Program-made: the position numbers and the translations under genes
Shown: in pieces, positions 1 through 6,467 of the stretch
How positions within the stretch are numbered: position 1 is the first letter of the stretch
Layout: every line of letters begins with the position of its first letter
NCBI GenBank assembly: GCA_030706285.1
Contig: JAUZOU010000164.1
Location: 1 to 6,818 of the forward strand
DNA length: 6,818 nt
Reading direction: 5' to 3'
Source of the DNA: Bacteroidota bacterium
Lineage (GTDB): Bacteria > Bacteroidota > Bacteroidia > Bacteroidales > UBA1402
Notes under the pieces: generated by a model
Told to the model about the DNA's origin: nothing
Databases searched by the model: none
Seen by the model: only the letters and a program-made list of their open reading frames with translations

Positions 1-1242
1 ACCCTTCATCAGGGTGGCGTCGTTCAGACCCAGTCTGGCGAATGGTGGGCCTTTTCGATGATGGATCACAATGCTGTGGGGCGTCTGCTGTGTTTGTCTC
101 CTGTGACCTGGAAAAACGGTTGGCCTTATTTGGGACTGGAAGGCAACCTGACGCGTTCCCCTCGTACCTGGGTGAAACCAAATACCGGTGTGACGTCTGA
201 ACCGCATGCGCCGTACGAACGGTCGGATGATTTCTCCGGCAAATCGCTCAAACCTGTCTGGCAATGGAACCACGTGCCGGTTGACGGCAAGTGGTCGTTG
301 ACAGAACGGAAGGGATACCTGCGGTTGAAAGCGTTACCTTCGAAGGATTTCTGGCAGGCCCGGAATTCATTGACACAACGGGCTGTCGGACCGGTTTCCG
401 CTCCAACGGCCGAACTGGATGTCAGGAACCTGAAAGAGGGCGATGTGGCCGGATTGGCGTTGTTGAATTATCCGTATGCCTGGATTGGAGTTGCAAGGAC
501 CGGCAATGGTCTGGAGCTTCAGTGGTATGACCAGCGAACTGACAAGTGGCAGAAACAACCGCTGCAGGCTTATACTATTTGGCTGAGGGCTTGTTGTGAC
601 TTTGATTCGGATAACGCTTCTTTCAGCTTCAGCACTGACGGTCATGCTTTTACCTCTTTTGGAGAGGAGGCCAGGCTGATTTATCAACTGAGGACATTTC
701 AGGGAATCCGCTATGCCTTGTTTAATTATAATACCAAAGGGGTTGAAGGAGGCTATGCTGACTTCAACAGTTTTGTATCTGAAGAACCGCGCTGCAAAGG
801 CTTGACGAAACCAATTCCTTACGGGAAGGTTATTACGTTGACCAGTCTGGCAGACGGCACTGTCTTGGCCGGTTGGCGGAATTTCCTGCGGCCGGTAGCG
901 GCTACTGATGGCCGTGATGACAATAAGGCTTTTAAATTCAGAGTGTTAGATAGAGGAAACGGGCGCATTGCTCTTCAATCGGTGGCCGACAGTGGTTTCG
1001 TGACAGTTGTTGGACTTGGTGGCATGGCCGAAGTCCGGATTTGTCAAGAAGACCAAGGTGAAGCCTCGACGTTTCAATGGGAGGATATGTTACGCGGGGA
1101 TTTGATGCTGATGTCGCTTAAGACGCACCGGTATCTGTTCGTCGATCCTGAAGCGAAAAGTCTGTGCTCTGCTGATGCACCTGGCACCAGACCGGATAGA
1201 AAAGACGGATCTTGTTTTGCATGGAAACTGGCTGAAGAATAA
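1..1242 (+). CDS. Glycoside hydrolase family 43 protein, 3' part (beta-xylosidase / alpha-L-arabinofuranosidase type)
   Basis: The gene is cut by the left window edge; 413 codons and the stop are visible, open from base 1. The first visible residues read HQGG...GEWW, then GRLLCLSPVTW and GNLTRSPRTWVKPN, the typical end of the five-bladed GH43 catalytic propeller. The catalytic acids lie upstream and cannot be checked. Residues ~72-262 form the C-terminal beta-sandwich of GH43 xylosidases, with recognisable stretches such as QWNHVP, GYLRLKAL, FWQARNSLTQR, GDVAGLALLNYPYAWIGV and GGYADFNSF. Residues ~268-413 form an extra tail rich in short beta strands (TLTSLADG, RIALQSV, LMSLKTHRYLFVDP, FAWKL), resembling a fascin- or ricin-like beta-trefoil; that call is weaker. 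The family releases xylose or arabinose from plant polysaccharides or their oligomers; the exact substrate cannot be read here. The protein is probably exported, but its N-terminus is not visible. An internal Met at base 58 is not the start, because the GH43 similarity continues upstream of it. Confidence 0.9.
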   Translation, partial: TLHQGGVVQTQSGEWWAFSMMDHNAVGRLLCLSPVTWKNGWPYLGLEGNLTRSPRTWVKPNTGVTSEPHAPYERSDDFSGKSLKPVWQWNHVPVDGKWSLTERKGYLRLKALPSKDFWQARNSLTQRAVGPVSAPTAELDVRNLKEGDVAGLALLNYPYAWIGVARTGNGLELQWYDQRTDKWQKQPLQAYTIWLRACCDFDSDNASFSFSTDGHAFTSFGEEARLIYQLRTFQGIRYALFNYNTKGVEGGYADFNSFVSEEPRCKGLTKPIPYGKVITLTSLADGTVLAGWRNFLRPVAATDGRDDNKAFKFRVLDRGNGRIALQSVADSGFVTVVGLGGMAEVRICQEDQGEASTFQWEDMLRGDLMLMSLKTHRYLFVDPEAKSLCSADAPGTRPDRKDGSCFAWKLAEE

Positions 1243-1361
1243 TGCCGGTTTCCGGGAAGATTGGATGGTCGTCACTGGTTGGTGGATAGCACTCGTATCC
1301 GGGTCGTTTTGATGGCCGTTGTAGGCTGCTTGGCCTCAATATGAAGTCATTCCTTCAAAAT

Positions 1362-1384
1362 TATGTTGCGAAACATGTTTTTTT
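1362..1384 (+). terminator. Weak terminator-like hairpin after the GH43 gene
   Basis: ATGTT (1363-1367) pairs with AACAT (1372-1376) around a GCGA tetraloop, with a possible extra T-G pair outside. It is followed by G and seven T (1378-1384). The stem is only five to six base pairs and AT-rich, so termination may be partial. It lies 120 bases after the GH43 stop. Confidence 0.35.
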
Positions 1385-1401
1385 GAATCCTGAATAACTA
1401 T

Positions 1402-1433
1402 CATAAAATAAGCATGATACATGATATTTTATG
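1402..1433. repeat. Perfect 9-bp AT-rich inverted repeat with tandem CATGATA core
   Basis: CATAAAATA (1402-1410) is the exact reverse complement of TATTTTATG (1425-1433). Between and partly overlapping them, CATGATA occurs twice in tandem (1413-1419 and 1420-1426). No T run follows, so it does not look like a terminator. It lies ~60 bases upstream of the -33 element at 1494 and could be a protein-binding site, but AT-rich DNA makes chance symmetry fairly likely. Confidence 0.4.
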
Positions 1434-1470
1434 CAACTTTGAACAGGGTGAATCGTTTTTTTATTGTTGT

Positions 1471-1496
1471 AAGTGTTTTTTTTACACTTTTTTTTT
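1471..1496 (+). terminator. Terminator-like hairpin with T9 tail
   Basis: AAGTGT (1471-1476) pairs with ACACTT (1484-1489) around a loop of seven T. The stem runs directly into a T tract (1488-1496, nine T). The stem is short and AT-rich, but the T tract is strong. With the weaker hairpin at 1362-1384 it may end the GH43 transcript. Its last bases overlap the -33 element of the next promoter. Confidence 0.45.
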
Positions 1497-1523
1497 GGAA
1501 GTCTGAAAAAAAGTCTATCTTTA
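1494..1523 (+). promoter_or_regulatory. Bacteroidetes-type promoter (TTTG-N18-TATCTTTA)
   Basis: TTTG at 1494-1497 is followed after 18 bases by TATCTTTA at 1516-1523. The known Bacteroidetes primary sigma consensus is TTTG, about 19 bases, TAnnTTTG. The -7 element differs only in its last base. The spacer is A-rich. Transcription would begin around 1528-1532. The first ORF downstream is the 52-codon one at 1561; otherwise this promoter would give the large gene at 1853 a leader of about 320 bases. Confidence 0.55.
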
Positions 1524-1560
1524 CGACGATTTGATGCCATAATTGTGGCAAAATTTCGAC

Positions 1561-1719
1561 ATGTTGCAGGATCGTTTTATTGAGACCTTGAAATCTAAAT
1601 TAAAAACTGAATCATTGAAGAAACACACAATGAATTGTTGCCATGGCCTTTTCTCCTATGCACCTATTTCTGATGCAGGCCCTGCGAGTTTCCCTTTTTC
1701 GGATTTCATAGTCTTTTAA
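1561..1719 (+). CDS. Small hypothetical ORF (52 aa), possibly a regulator remnant or leader peptide
   Basis: An ATG ORF of 52 codons starts about 30 bases after the predicted start of transcription from the promoter at 1494-1523. It ends with TAA ten bases before the strong hairpin at 1729-1758. The first ~20 residues (MLQDRFIETLKSKLKTESLK) are charged and look helical. From memory they resemble the N-terminus of a family of Bacteroides helix-turn-helix regulators that begin with a similar 'RF.ETLK.K' helix. The rest, with NCCHG, SYAP and PFSDFIVF, resembles nothing I recognise and lacks the DNA-binding helices. Neither other forward frame continues the family after codon 20. It could be a truncated relic, a real small protein or leader peptide, or a chance ORF. 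The promoter-ORF-hairpin arrangement is the main argument for listing it. Confidence 0.3.
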   Translation: MLQDRFIETLKSKLKTESLKKHTMNCCHGLFSYAPISDAGPASFPFSDFIVF

Positions 1720-1728
1720 TGATTTTAT

Positions 1729-1758
1729 TAGGCAGATTTCCGTCAGGAAGTTTGCCTA
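1729..1758 (+). promoter_or_regulatory. Strong 13-bp hairpin with GTCA loop
   Basis: AGGCAGATTTCC (1730-1741) and GGAAGTTTGCCT (1746-1757) pair fully around the loop GTCA (1742-1745), with two G-U pairs. An outer T-A pair makes 13 in all. Only a poor T tract (TTCTTG) follows, so it is a doubtful intrinsic terminator. It may end a small transcript from the promoter at 1494-1523, act as leader RNA structure for the large gene, or serve as an operator ~55 bases upstream of the -7 element at 1812. It is the most stable-looking structure between the two large genes. Confidence 0.6.
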
Positions 1759-1811
1759 TTCTTGATAAACTGACGTAAGTTGTTTATATAATGATTATTG
1801 TAGCTATACAA

Positions 1812-1819
1812 TATATTTG
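1812..1819 (+). promoter_or_regulatory. -7 promoter element (TATATTTG) for the large T9SS gene
   Basis: TATATTTG matches the Bacteroidetes -7 consensus TAnnTTTG exactly and lies 33 bases before the ATG at 1853. That would give a leader of roughly 25 bases. No convincing TTTG lies at the usual distance upstream; AATG (1790-1793) is a poor candidate. It may be a weak or activator-dependent promoter. The leader just before the ATG is A-rich without a Shine-Dalgarno sequence, as is usual in this phylum. Confidence 0.4.
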
Positions 1820-1852
1820 AAGGATCAATTATTAACCAAAATTAAAAGTAAC

Positions 1853-4800
1853 ATGAAAAAGAAACTGTACTTTTTTCTAATGGCTGCTTTTCTGGCTACA
1901 TCTGCAGCGTTTGCTGTGGATACAACGAGTGGCCTGAAAGTGCATTACACGTTTGACGACGTTACTACTGACGGGATTGTACCAGATCATTCCGGCAACA
2001 GTCTTTCCGGCCAGTTTAAAGGGTCAGCTGTCATTGGACAGGGATACGGAACGACCGGCAGTGCTGTCAGCCTGACAAACGCATTAGACTATGTCCAACT
2101 GCCGAATGACATTAATTCAGGTGTGACGGACTTTACCTTTGCAGCCTGGATCAATCTGAACAGCCTGCAGTATTGGGGCCGTGTATTTGATATCGGTAAC
2201 GGCTCCGATGTCAACTGTTTCCTTGCTCCGACTGACGGGCATATGAAGTTTGTACTCAAACAGGACGCTACGCTTGGTGAACAAGCTGTCACAGCAGGTA
2301 CAGCCGTCACTGCGGGTAAATGGGCTCATGTTGCCATATCCTGCCATTATGATGAAACGACAGGAACCGGTACGGCCACTATCTATATCAATGGTTCCAA
2401 AGCTGGAACCAACGATGCTATCACCGGAACGCTTAATGGCATGGGTACGACGCCGCTGAATTACCTCGGCAAATCGCAGTACGATGACCCGACCATTGAC
2501 GGACGAATCGACGATTTCCGTTTTTATGCAAGGGCCTTGTCTGCAAATGACATCATGACATTGGTTGGCTATCCGGAAGAACTGATCAGCCAATACGAGG
2601 CATTGAGCCTTGGTGATACCTTGGCTTCTGTTAAAGGAAACATCGCGTTGCCTACCACTATGGGGACAAAAGGTGTGACCGTATCCTGGGCAACCAGTGA
2701 TTCTACTGTTATTACAAAAACGGGTGTTGTTACTCGTCCTGAAAACTTCAAAGCTGCGGCTAAACTGACTGCAACGCTGACCTATATTGTAAATAAGGAT
2801 ACCTCAAGTGTTATCAAGACCTTTGATATCATTGTTGCACCGCTTCGTGATGCTAGTGAAACGGTGGCTGTCTGGAATTTCACCGATGACAAACTCGGAA
2901 AAGATGCAGATGGTAACACGACGGTTGGCGACGAATCCGACAATGCCTTTGTTGGAACCTGTAAAGATGGCGCTTCGGTTGTTACTATTGGTGATACCAA
3001 GCAATTTAATGTACTATCTATCGGTGAATCCGGGCAATATTTCGATTTCGGTACAAAAATCGGTGAAGCTGTCTATGGGCTGACTGATTATACTGTAAGT
3101 ATATTTTATCGGAAGGATGCATCAGACGGTTCTACTCAATTTACTGGATACGGACAGCCGCTGTACGGTTTCTCCAATACATTGAAGATGTCTTCAGAGG
3201 CAATCGGTGGTATGTATTTCGAACCGCTCAGAGGTCGTCAGGTGTGTACACCTGACAACTTTGGTAGTGAAGGTTCAAACTATGTTGGCGTTGGTGAAGG
3301 GGTCACTCCCCTTGGTACCTGGCATAACATCACCTACTCTCAGACAAACAATAAAGGGGTACTTTACATCGATGGTGTGGCATCTGCTAATGCGACCATG
3401 CCTAATCCTGCCGTCGCTTTGAAACAGGCCGGTAGAAAAGGAACATTGTATAACAGCATTGGCCGTCCGTTCTATGCGGGTGACCCATGGCTGACCAATA
3501 CCTTGGTATATGGTTTCAAGATGTATGCTGTCGGTTTGACTGCAGATGACTTGGATCCGGTTTTGGATATTACGAACACGATCGGTGATCTTGATTTGGC
3601 GTTCAATTCTACCAAATACGATGTGAAGTTGTATGTCGCTTTGAAATCTTTACTGGAAACGGCGAAGGATTCAGCAAAATCCAACTACACACCGGCCATG
3701 GCTGATTTCAATAGTGCTATTGCTACTACTCAGGCTGCATTTGACGGCAAAACTCCGACTCAGGAAGGCAATGATGCCTTGACTGCTGCTATCAAGGCTT
3801 ATGCTGTAGCCATCGCTCCCTGGTATGAAATGGCAGCACTGCTTAAGACAACTGATACGTATGTAGCTGAAAATCTACCCGGTTTGCCTGCTTTTAAAGA
3901 CGCTATTGCTGTTGCTAGGACAAAATACAATACTCCGAATGTAACTTCTGCAGATATCGATGCCTTGAAAGCTGCCATTCAGGCCTATAAACTGACTGAA
4001 CCGGCTTCTGCAACAAAGCCGATGGATTATACATGGGCCATCAACAATCCAAGCTTTGAAGAAGGTACCGGCGGTACACTGGATCCAACCAGCAATCGTG
4101 ACGGCAAAGAAACCGGAAATGGTTCCTACAACTATCCGAAAGGATGGACCGTTTATCTGAATCATGCAGGATGGTGCAACGCCGTCTTCGTTACCGCTGC
4201 TCCGTCAGATGGCGTGAAAGGCTTCGAAACATGGGCTGCTACCATCAATGAATTTGATGTCTATCAAACCATTGATTTGCCAGCCGGTAATTATGTGCTA
4301 TCCGGTCAAGTACGTACGAACGCCTCAGGACCATATACCCAGAATGTCTATGCCTGCACGGCAAAACCTGATGATAAGACGTACAGATCCTCTACGTTGG
4401 TAGATACTTTAGTGTTTAAAGATGATGGAGTATGGAACACTCTTAAGAACTGGCAAACATTGTATTGCTCGTTCTATACGCCTGGTGGTAAAGTTAGACT
4501 CGGATTTAATGCGAAAGGCTTCCAGCAATTCGATAACATGAGACTGGCTTACTATGGTAGTGACAAACCTGCCCAAGTTGGGTTTACAGCCAATATCGCC
4601 AATGCCGGTTTTGAAGAAGGTGCGACGACCACTCAGGGTGCCGGCCTGGATACGGCTTCTGTTATTGGCTTGAAATTTGCTAAGGGTAACTACTATGCTC
4701 CGATTGGTTGGAATGCGTATGCCAAATTGGATACAGCTAAACTTGGCTGGTGCAACATGGGTAGCATTTCCGGAACTATGCAGGAAGGCACCAAAGGTTT

Positions 4801-5434
4801 TGAAATGTGGAGCGATGCCATCCAGGCATTCAGACTTGATCAGACGATTACGGCCCCTGCAACCGGTCACTTCACGTTGACGGCTGCCGTTCGTTGCGAC
4901 AAAAGTGCCCCGAGCAAAGTTGATCCATCCAACAGATATGATGCTCACCTGTTTGCCAAAGTCGGTAATTTCGATCAAAAGACGTCAGCGATGTTCGGCA
5001 AAGGGGATACTTCTTATGTATGGACTGACGGATGGAATTCACTGGCTGCCTGGCAGACGTTGACACTTAATTTCGATGCAGAAGTCGGCGAAAGCATCAA
5101 TCTGGGTATTGCTTCGACCAGCTTCATGCAGATTGATAACTTTACCTTGAATTATACGCCTGTTCCTGAAGGGAATACGACGGTAGGCAACAAGAAAGTG
5201 ACGATTCCTTCTCTTGTCATCTATCCGAATCCGGTCAGCAGCAGCCTCAACATCAAGGGACTTGACGCACTGTCAACGATCAGGGTCTATAATGCCATTG
5301 GTCAGAAATTGGCTGAAAGAGTTGCGTTGACTGACAATGTCAGCATCGATGTCGCCAATTATGCACAAGGTGTTTATATGGTACGTATTGAATCAAACGG
5401 GAAAGCTGTTACCAGCAAGTTTGTTAAGAAATAA
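1853..5434 (+). CDS. T9SS-exported multimodular LamG / carbohydrate-binding-like surface protein
   Basis: This 1193-residue protein has no recognisable catalytic domain. Domains in order: signal peptide 1-21 (KKK, hydrophobic core, ending SAAFA before VD); LamG-like jelly roll ~27-240 (GLKVHYTFDD, FTFAAWINL, GKWAHVAIS, IDDFRFYARALS); Ig-like domain of the atrophied bacterial Ig type ~243-330 (VSWATSDSTVI, GVVTRP); second LamG-like domain ~335-568 (VAVWNFTDD, GTWHNITYS, GVLYIDG); mostly helical spacer ~588-715 with FIVAR-like helices; two homologous beta-sandwich modules ~727-905 and ~909-1103 resembling carbohydrate-binding domains; T9SS type A sorting domain ~1117-1193 (IYPNPV at 1123-1128, GVYMVR at 1173-1178, ending KFVKK). 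The family knowledge is that such C-terminal domains direct export through the outer membrane and cleavage, often with surface anchoring. I infer that the protein binds glycans or other surface ligands, perhaps for the neighbouring GH43 enzyme. The ATG at 1853 is chosen because it begins a canonical signal peptide; an in-frame TTG at 1817 lies inside the -7 element. A terminator follows directly. Confidence 0.9.
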   Translation: MKKKLYFFLMAAFLATSAAFAVDTTSGLKVHYTFDDVTTDGIVPDHSGNSLSGQFKGSAVIGQGYGTTGSAVSLTNALDYVQLPNDINSGVTDFTFAAWINLNSLQYWGRVFDIGNGSDVNCFLAPTDGHMKFVLKQDATLGEQAVTAGTAVTAGKWAHVAISCHYDETTGTGTATIYINGSKAGTNDAITGTLNGMGTTPLNYLGKSQYDDPTIDGRIDDFRFYARALSANDIMTLVGYPEELISQYEALSLGDTLASVKGNIALPTTMGTKGVTVSWATSDSTVITKTGVVTRPENFKAAAKLTATLTYIVNKDTSSVIKTFDIIVAPLRDASETVAVWNFTDDKLGKDADGNTTVGDESDNAFVGTCKDGASVVTIGDTKQFNVLSIGESGQYFDFGTKIGEAVYGLTDYTVSIFYRKDASDGSTQFTGYGQPLYGFSNTLKMSSEAIGGMYFEPLRGRQVCTPDNFGSEGSNYVGVGEGVTPLGTWHNITYSQTNNKGVLYIDGVASANATMPNPAVALKQAGRKGTLYNSIGRPFYAGDPWLTNTLVYGFKMYAVGLTADDLDPVLDITNTIGDLDLAFNSTKYDVKLYVALKSLLETAKDSAKSNYTPAMADFNSAIATTQAAFDGKTPTQEGNDALTAAIKAYAVAIAPWYEMAALLKTTDTYVAENLPGLPAFKDAIAVARTKYNTPNVTSADIDALKAAIQAYKLTEPASATKPMDYTWAINNPSFEEGTGGTLDPTSNRDGKETGNGSYNYPKGWTVYLNHAGWCNAVFVTAAPSDGVKGFETWAATINEFDVYQTIDLPAGNYVLSGQVRTNASGPYTQNVYACTAKPDDKTYRSSTLVDTLVFKDDGVWNTLKNWQTLYCSFYTPGGKVRLGFNAKGFQQFDNMRLAYYGSDKPAQVGFTANIANAGFEEGATTTQGAGLDTASVIGLKFAKGNYYAPIGWNAYAKLDTAKLGWCNMGSISGTMQEGTKGFEMWSDAIQAFRLDQTITAPATGHFTLTAAVRCDKSAPSKVDPSNRYDAHLFAKVGNFDQKTSAMFGKGDTSYVWTDGWNSLAAWQTLTLNFDAEVGESINLGIASTSFMQIDNFTLNYTPVPEGNTTVGNKKVTIPSLVIYPNPVSSSLNIKGLDALSTIRVYNAIGQKLAERVALTDNVSIDVANYAQGVYMVRIESNGKAVTSKFVKK
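4031..4567 (+). repeat. Tandem beta-sandwich module, copy 1 (within the T9SS protein)
   Basis: This codes for residues ~727-905. It aligns to the next ~190 residues at a constant offset of 192: NNPSFEEG, GWTVYLN, GWCN (773), KGFETWAATINEF (789), QTIDLPAGNYVLSGQVR, WNTLKNWQTLYCSF, LGFNAKGFQQFDNMRLAYY. The pattern (opening N..FE, GW, F-x-QFDN-x-x-L near the end) resembles CBM4/9-type and related galactose-binding-like folds. No ligand can be assigned. Confidence 0.75.
4577..5161 (+). repeat. Tandem beta-sandwich module, copy 2 (within the T9SS protein)
   Basis: This codes for residues ~909-1103 and is the partner of the preceding module: ANAGFEEG, GWNAYAK, GWCN (965), KGFEMWSDAIQAF (981), QTITAPATGHFTLTAAVR, WNSLAAWQTLTLNF, LGIASTSFMQIDNFTLNY. 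Identity is clear at the conserved positions but low between them, so the duplication is old, not recent. The surface-exposed loops differ, so the two copies may have different ligands. Confidence 0.75.
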
Positions 5435-5454
5435 CGCTTTATCATTCTCTATGG

Positions 5455-5489
5455 AAAAGGCCCCGAAGTTCTTTCGGGGCCTTTTTTTT
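5455..5489 (+). terminator. Strong intrinsic terminator after the T9SS gene
   Basis: GGCCCCGAA (5459-5467) pairs with TTTCGGGGCC (5473-5481) as a nine-pair GC-rich stem around a short loop. Flanking AAAA (5455-5458) can extend the pairing into the eight-T tract (5482-5489). It starts 20 bases after the stop codon at 5434. The A and T flanks also suggest some activity on the opposite strand. Confidence 0.93.
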
Positions 5490-5508
5490 GCGGTGTGCCG
5501 GCAGATTT

Positions 5509-5539
5509 ATTGGCTCCTGTTTTCATTTTATTACCTTTG
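5509..5539 (+). promoter_or_regulatory. Bacteroidetes-type promoter (ATTG-N19-TACCTTTG) for the DUF3316-like gene
   Basis: TACCTTTG at 5532-5539 matches the TAnnTTTG consensus exactly. ATTG at 5509-5512 is one base off the TTTG upstream element, at the expected 19-base spacing. Transcription would start near 5546, giving a leader of about 22 bases before the ATG at 5568. It lies directly after the strong terminator, so the downstream genes form a separate transcription unit. Confidence 0.7.
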
Positions 5540-5567
5540 TGTTGATATGCTGCAATAGTAGATACAC

Positions 5568-6416
5568 ATGAAAAAACATGCTGTTTTGTTGCTGGCCTGT
5601 TTGGCCGCGTTTCCGATGCTGGCAAAACAAACGGGCGATACCACGTTTTTGCTGACTACGACAAGATCGATGTACGGATTGTCCGCGGTTGAATTGTATG
5701 ATGGCTATTTATCCAATTTGCCTTATAATGGCTTGGGTTTTAATTACCACAACGAACAGGGCAGGTACTTGTCGGTTGATGTAACCGAGGTCTCGTTGCA
5801 TGACTATTATGATGTATCCATAGGAGCGACGGCCAATGAACCTCAAACCGCCATGATTTCCTATCTTGGATTTAACTACAAATGGGGTGCATTATACAAT
5901 TTCAAGCCATTGAGTGATTTTAAATTCGCTGCCGGGACGCTGATCGGGGCAAACAGTACGTTCAAATACAACAACCGGAATGTCAACAATCCATTTAATA
6001 TGGATTTGGCCTGCAATTTGTATCTGGCTGGCTCAGTAACCTATGATGTGCCTGTTCTTGGCAGGGTCTTCCGGATGAAAGCGGACCTGCGTACCCCTGT
6101 GATCGGCTGCTTTTTTACACCGATGCGAGGCGAATCCTATTATGAACTGTTTTCATTGGGCAATTATGATGATGCGTTTCATTTCAGTTCTCTTCACAAT
6201 AAAAACGGTATAGAGGTGATGTATCTGCTGGATGTTCCGTTAAACCATACGACGCTCAGTTTTGGGATTAAAGCCAGTAACACGAAGTATACAGCCAATG
6301 ACATGATATTTAAACAAAATGAGTTGTCCTTGTTGGTTGGATTGACCTACGACACGCATATTTTTTCAGGCTTCAGACATCTGGCTCCGTCGAATTTTAT
6401 CAAACAGGATCGTTGA
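5568..6416 (+). CDS. DUF3316-like secreted, probable outer-membrane beta-barrel protein
   Basis: This 282-residue protein has a signal peptide (MKKHAVLLLACLAAFPMLA, cleavage probably after residue 19). The mature part is made almost entirely of alternating short beta strands with many aromatic residues (GFNYHNEQGRYLSVDV, YLGFNYKWGALYNF, LYLAGSVTYDV, LSFGIKAS, LSLLVGLTYDTHIF), as expected for a small outer-membrane barrel. The segment PVIGCFFTPMRGESYYELFSLGN (~177-199) followed by HFSSLHNK resembles the conserved core of the Bacteroides DUF3316 family as I remember it. The family has no established function. The Cys at position 11 sits too early in the hydrophobic core to be a convincing lipobox. 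No terminator separates this gene from the S41 peptidase gene 51 bases downstream, so the two are probably co-transcribed. The start is supported by the promoter spacing and the signal peptide. Confidence 0.75.
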   Translation: MKKHAVLLLACLAAFPMLAKQTGDTTFLLTTTRSMYGLSAVELYDGYLSNLPYNGLGFNYHNEQGRYLSVDVTEVSLHDYYDVSIGATANEPQTAMISYLGFNYKWGALYNFKPLSDFKFAAGTLIGANSTFKYNNRNVNNPFNMDLACNLYLAGSVTYDVPVLGRVFRMKADLRTPVIGCFFTPMRGESYYELFSLGNYDDAFHFSSLHNKNGIEVMYLLDVPLNHTTLSFGIKASNTKYTANDMIFKQNELSLLVGLTYDTHIFSGFRHLAPSNFIKQDR

Positions 6417-6467
6417 TTTATGTTTAGTATGAGTGCGAAAAAGACGCTTATTCATCCATTGATGGCT

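Larger units (their letters stand above)
1243..1852. other. Long intergenic region with regulatory signals
   Basis: About 610 bases separate the GH43 stop from the next convincing start. The first ~90 bases have roughly coding-like base composition but no supported gene. From ~1340 onward the DNA becomes strongly AT-rich, with runs of seven to nine T. The features I can support in it are listed separately: two terminator-like hairpins, an AT-rich inverted repeat, a promoter, a 52-codon ORF, a strong hairpin and a second -7 element. I see no tRNA, rRNA, CRISPR repeat or insertion sequence end. Confidence 0.8.

Noticed and set aside
1284..1336. Small GC-containing hairpins (GGATA/TATCC and AGGC/GCCT) just after the GH43 gene
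   Set aside because: The stems are four to five pairs with no T tract, not distinguishable from chance.
1675..1685. GCAGG-C-CCTGC palindrome
   Set aside because: It is too short, has a single central base, and has no relation to a promoter; likely chance.
1817..1852. Upstream in-frame TTG start that would add 12 residues to the T9SS protein
   Set aside because: The TTG lies inside the TATATTTG promoter element, and the extension would put a polar stretch before a canonical signal peptide that begins at the ATG at 1853.
2117..2593. 158-codon minus-strand ORF inside the LamG-like domain
   Set aside because: It is entirely antisense to a clearly homologous domain, with no recognisable product.
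4409..4978. 189-codon minus-strand ORF inside the T9SS gene
   Set aside because: It lies opposite two well-supported duplicated modules, its translation shows no recognisable domain, and it has no promoter of its own. It is a shadow of the + strand gene.
5337..5558. 73-codon + strand ORF overlapping the T9SS gene's end and the terminator
   Set aside because: It begins inside the sorting domain in another frame and reads through the strong terminator and the next promoter.
6420..6467. Upstream in-frame ATGs (6420, 6429, 6462) for the S41 lipoprotein
   Set aside because: The added residues are polar and would precede an otherwise ideal lipoprotein signal starting at 6468; the upstream starts have no support of their own.
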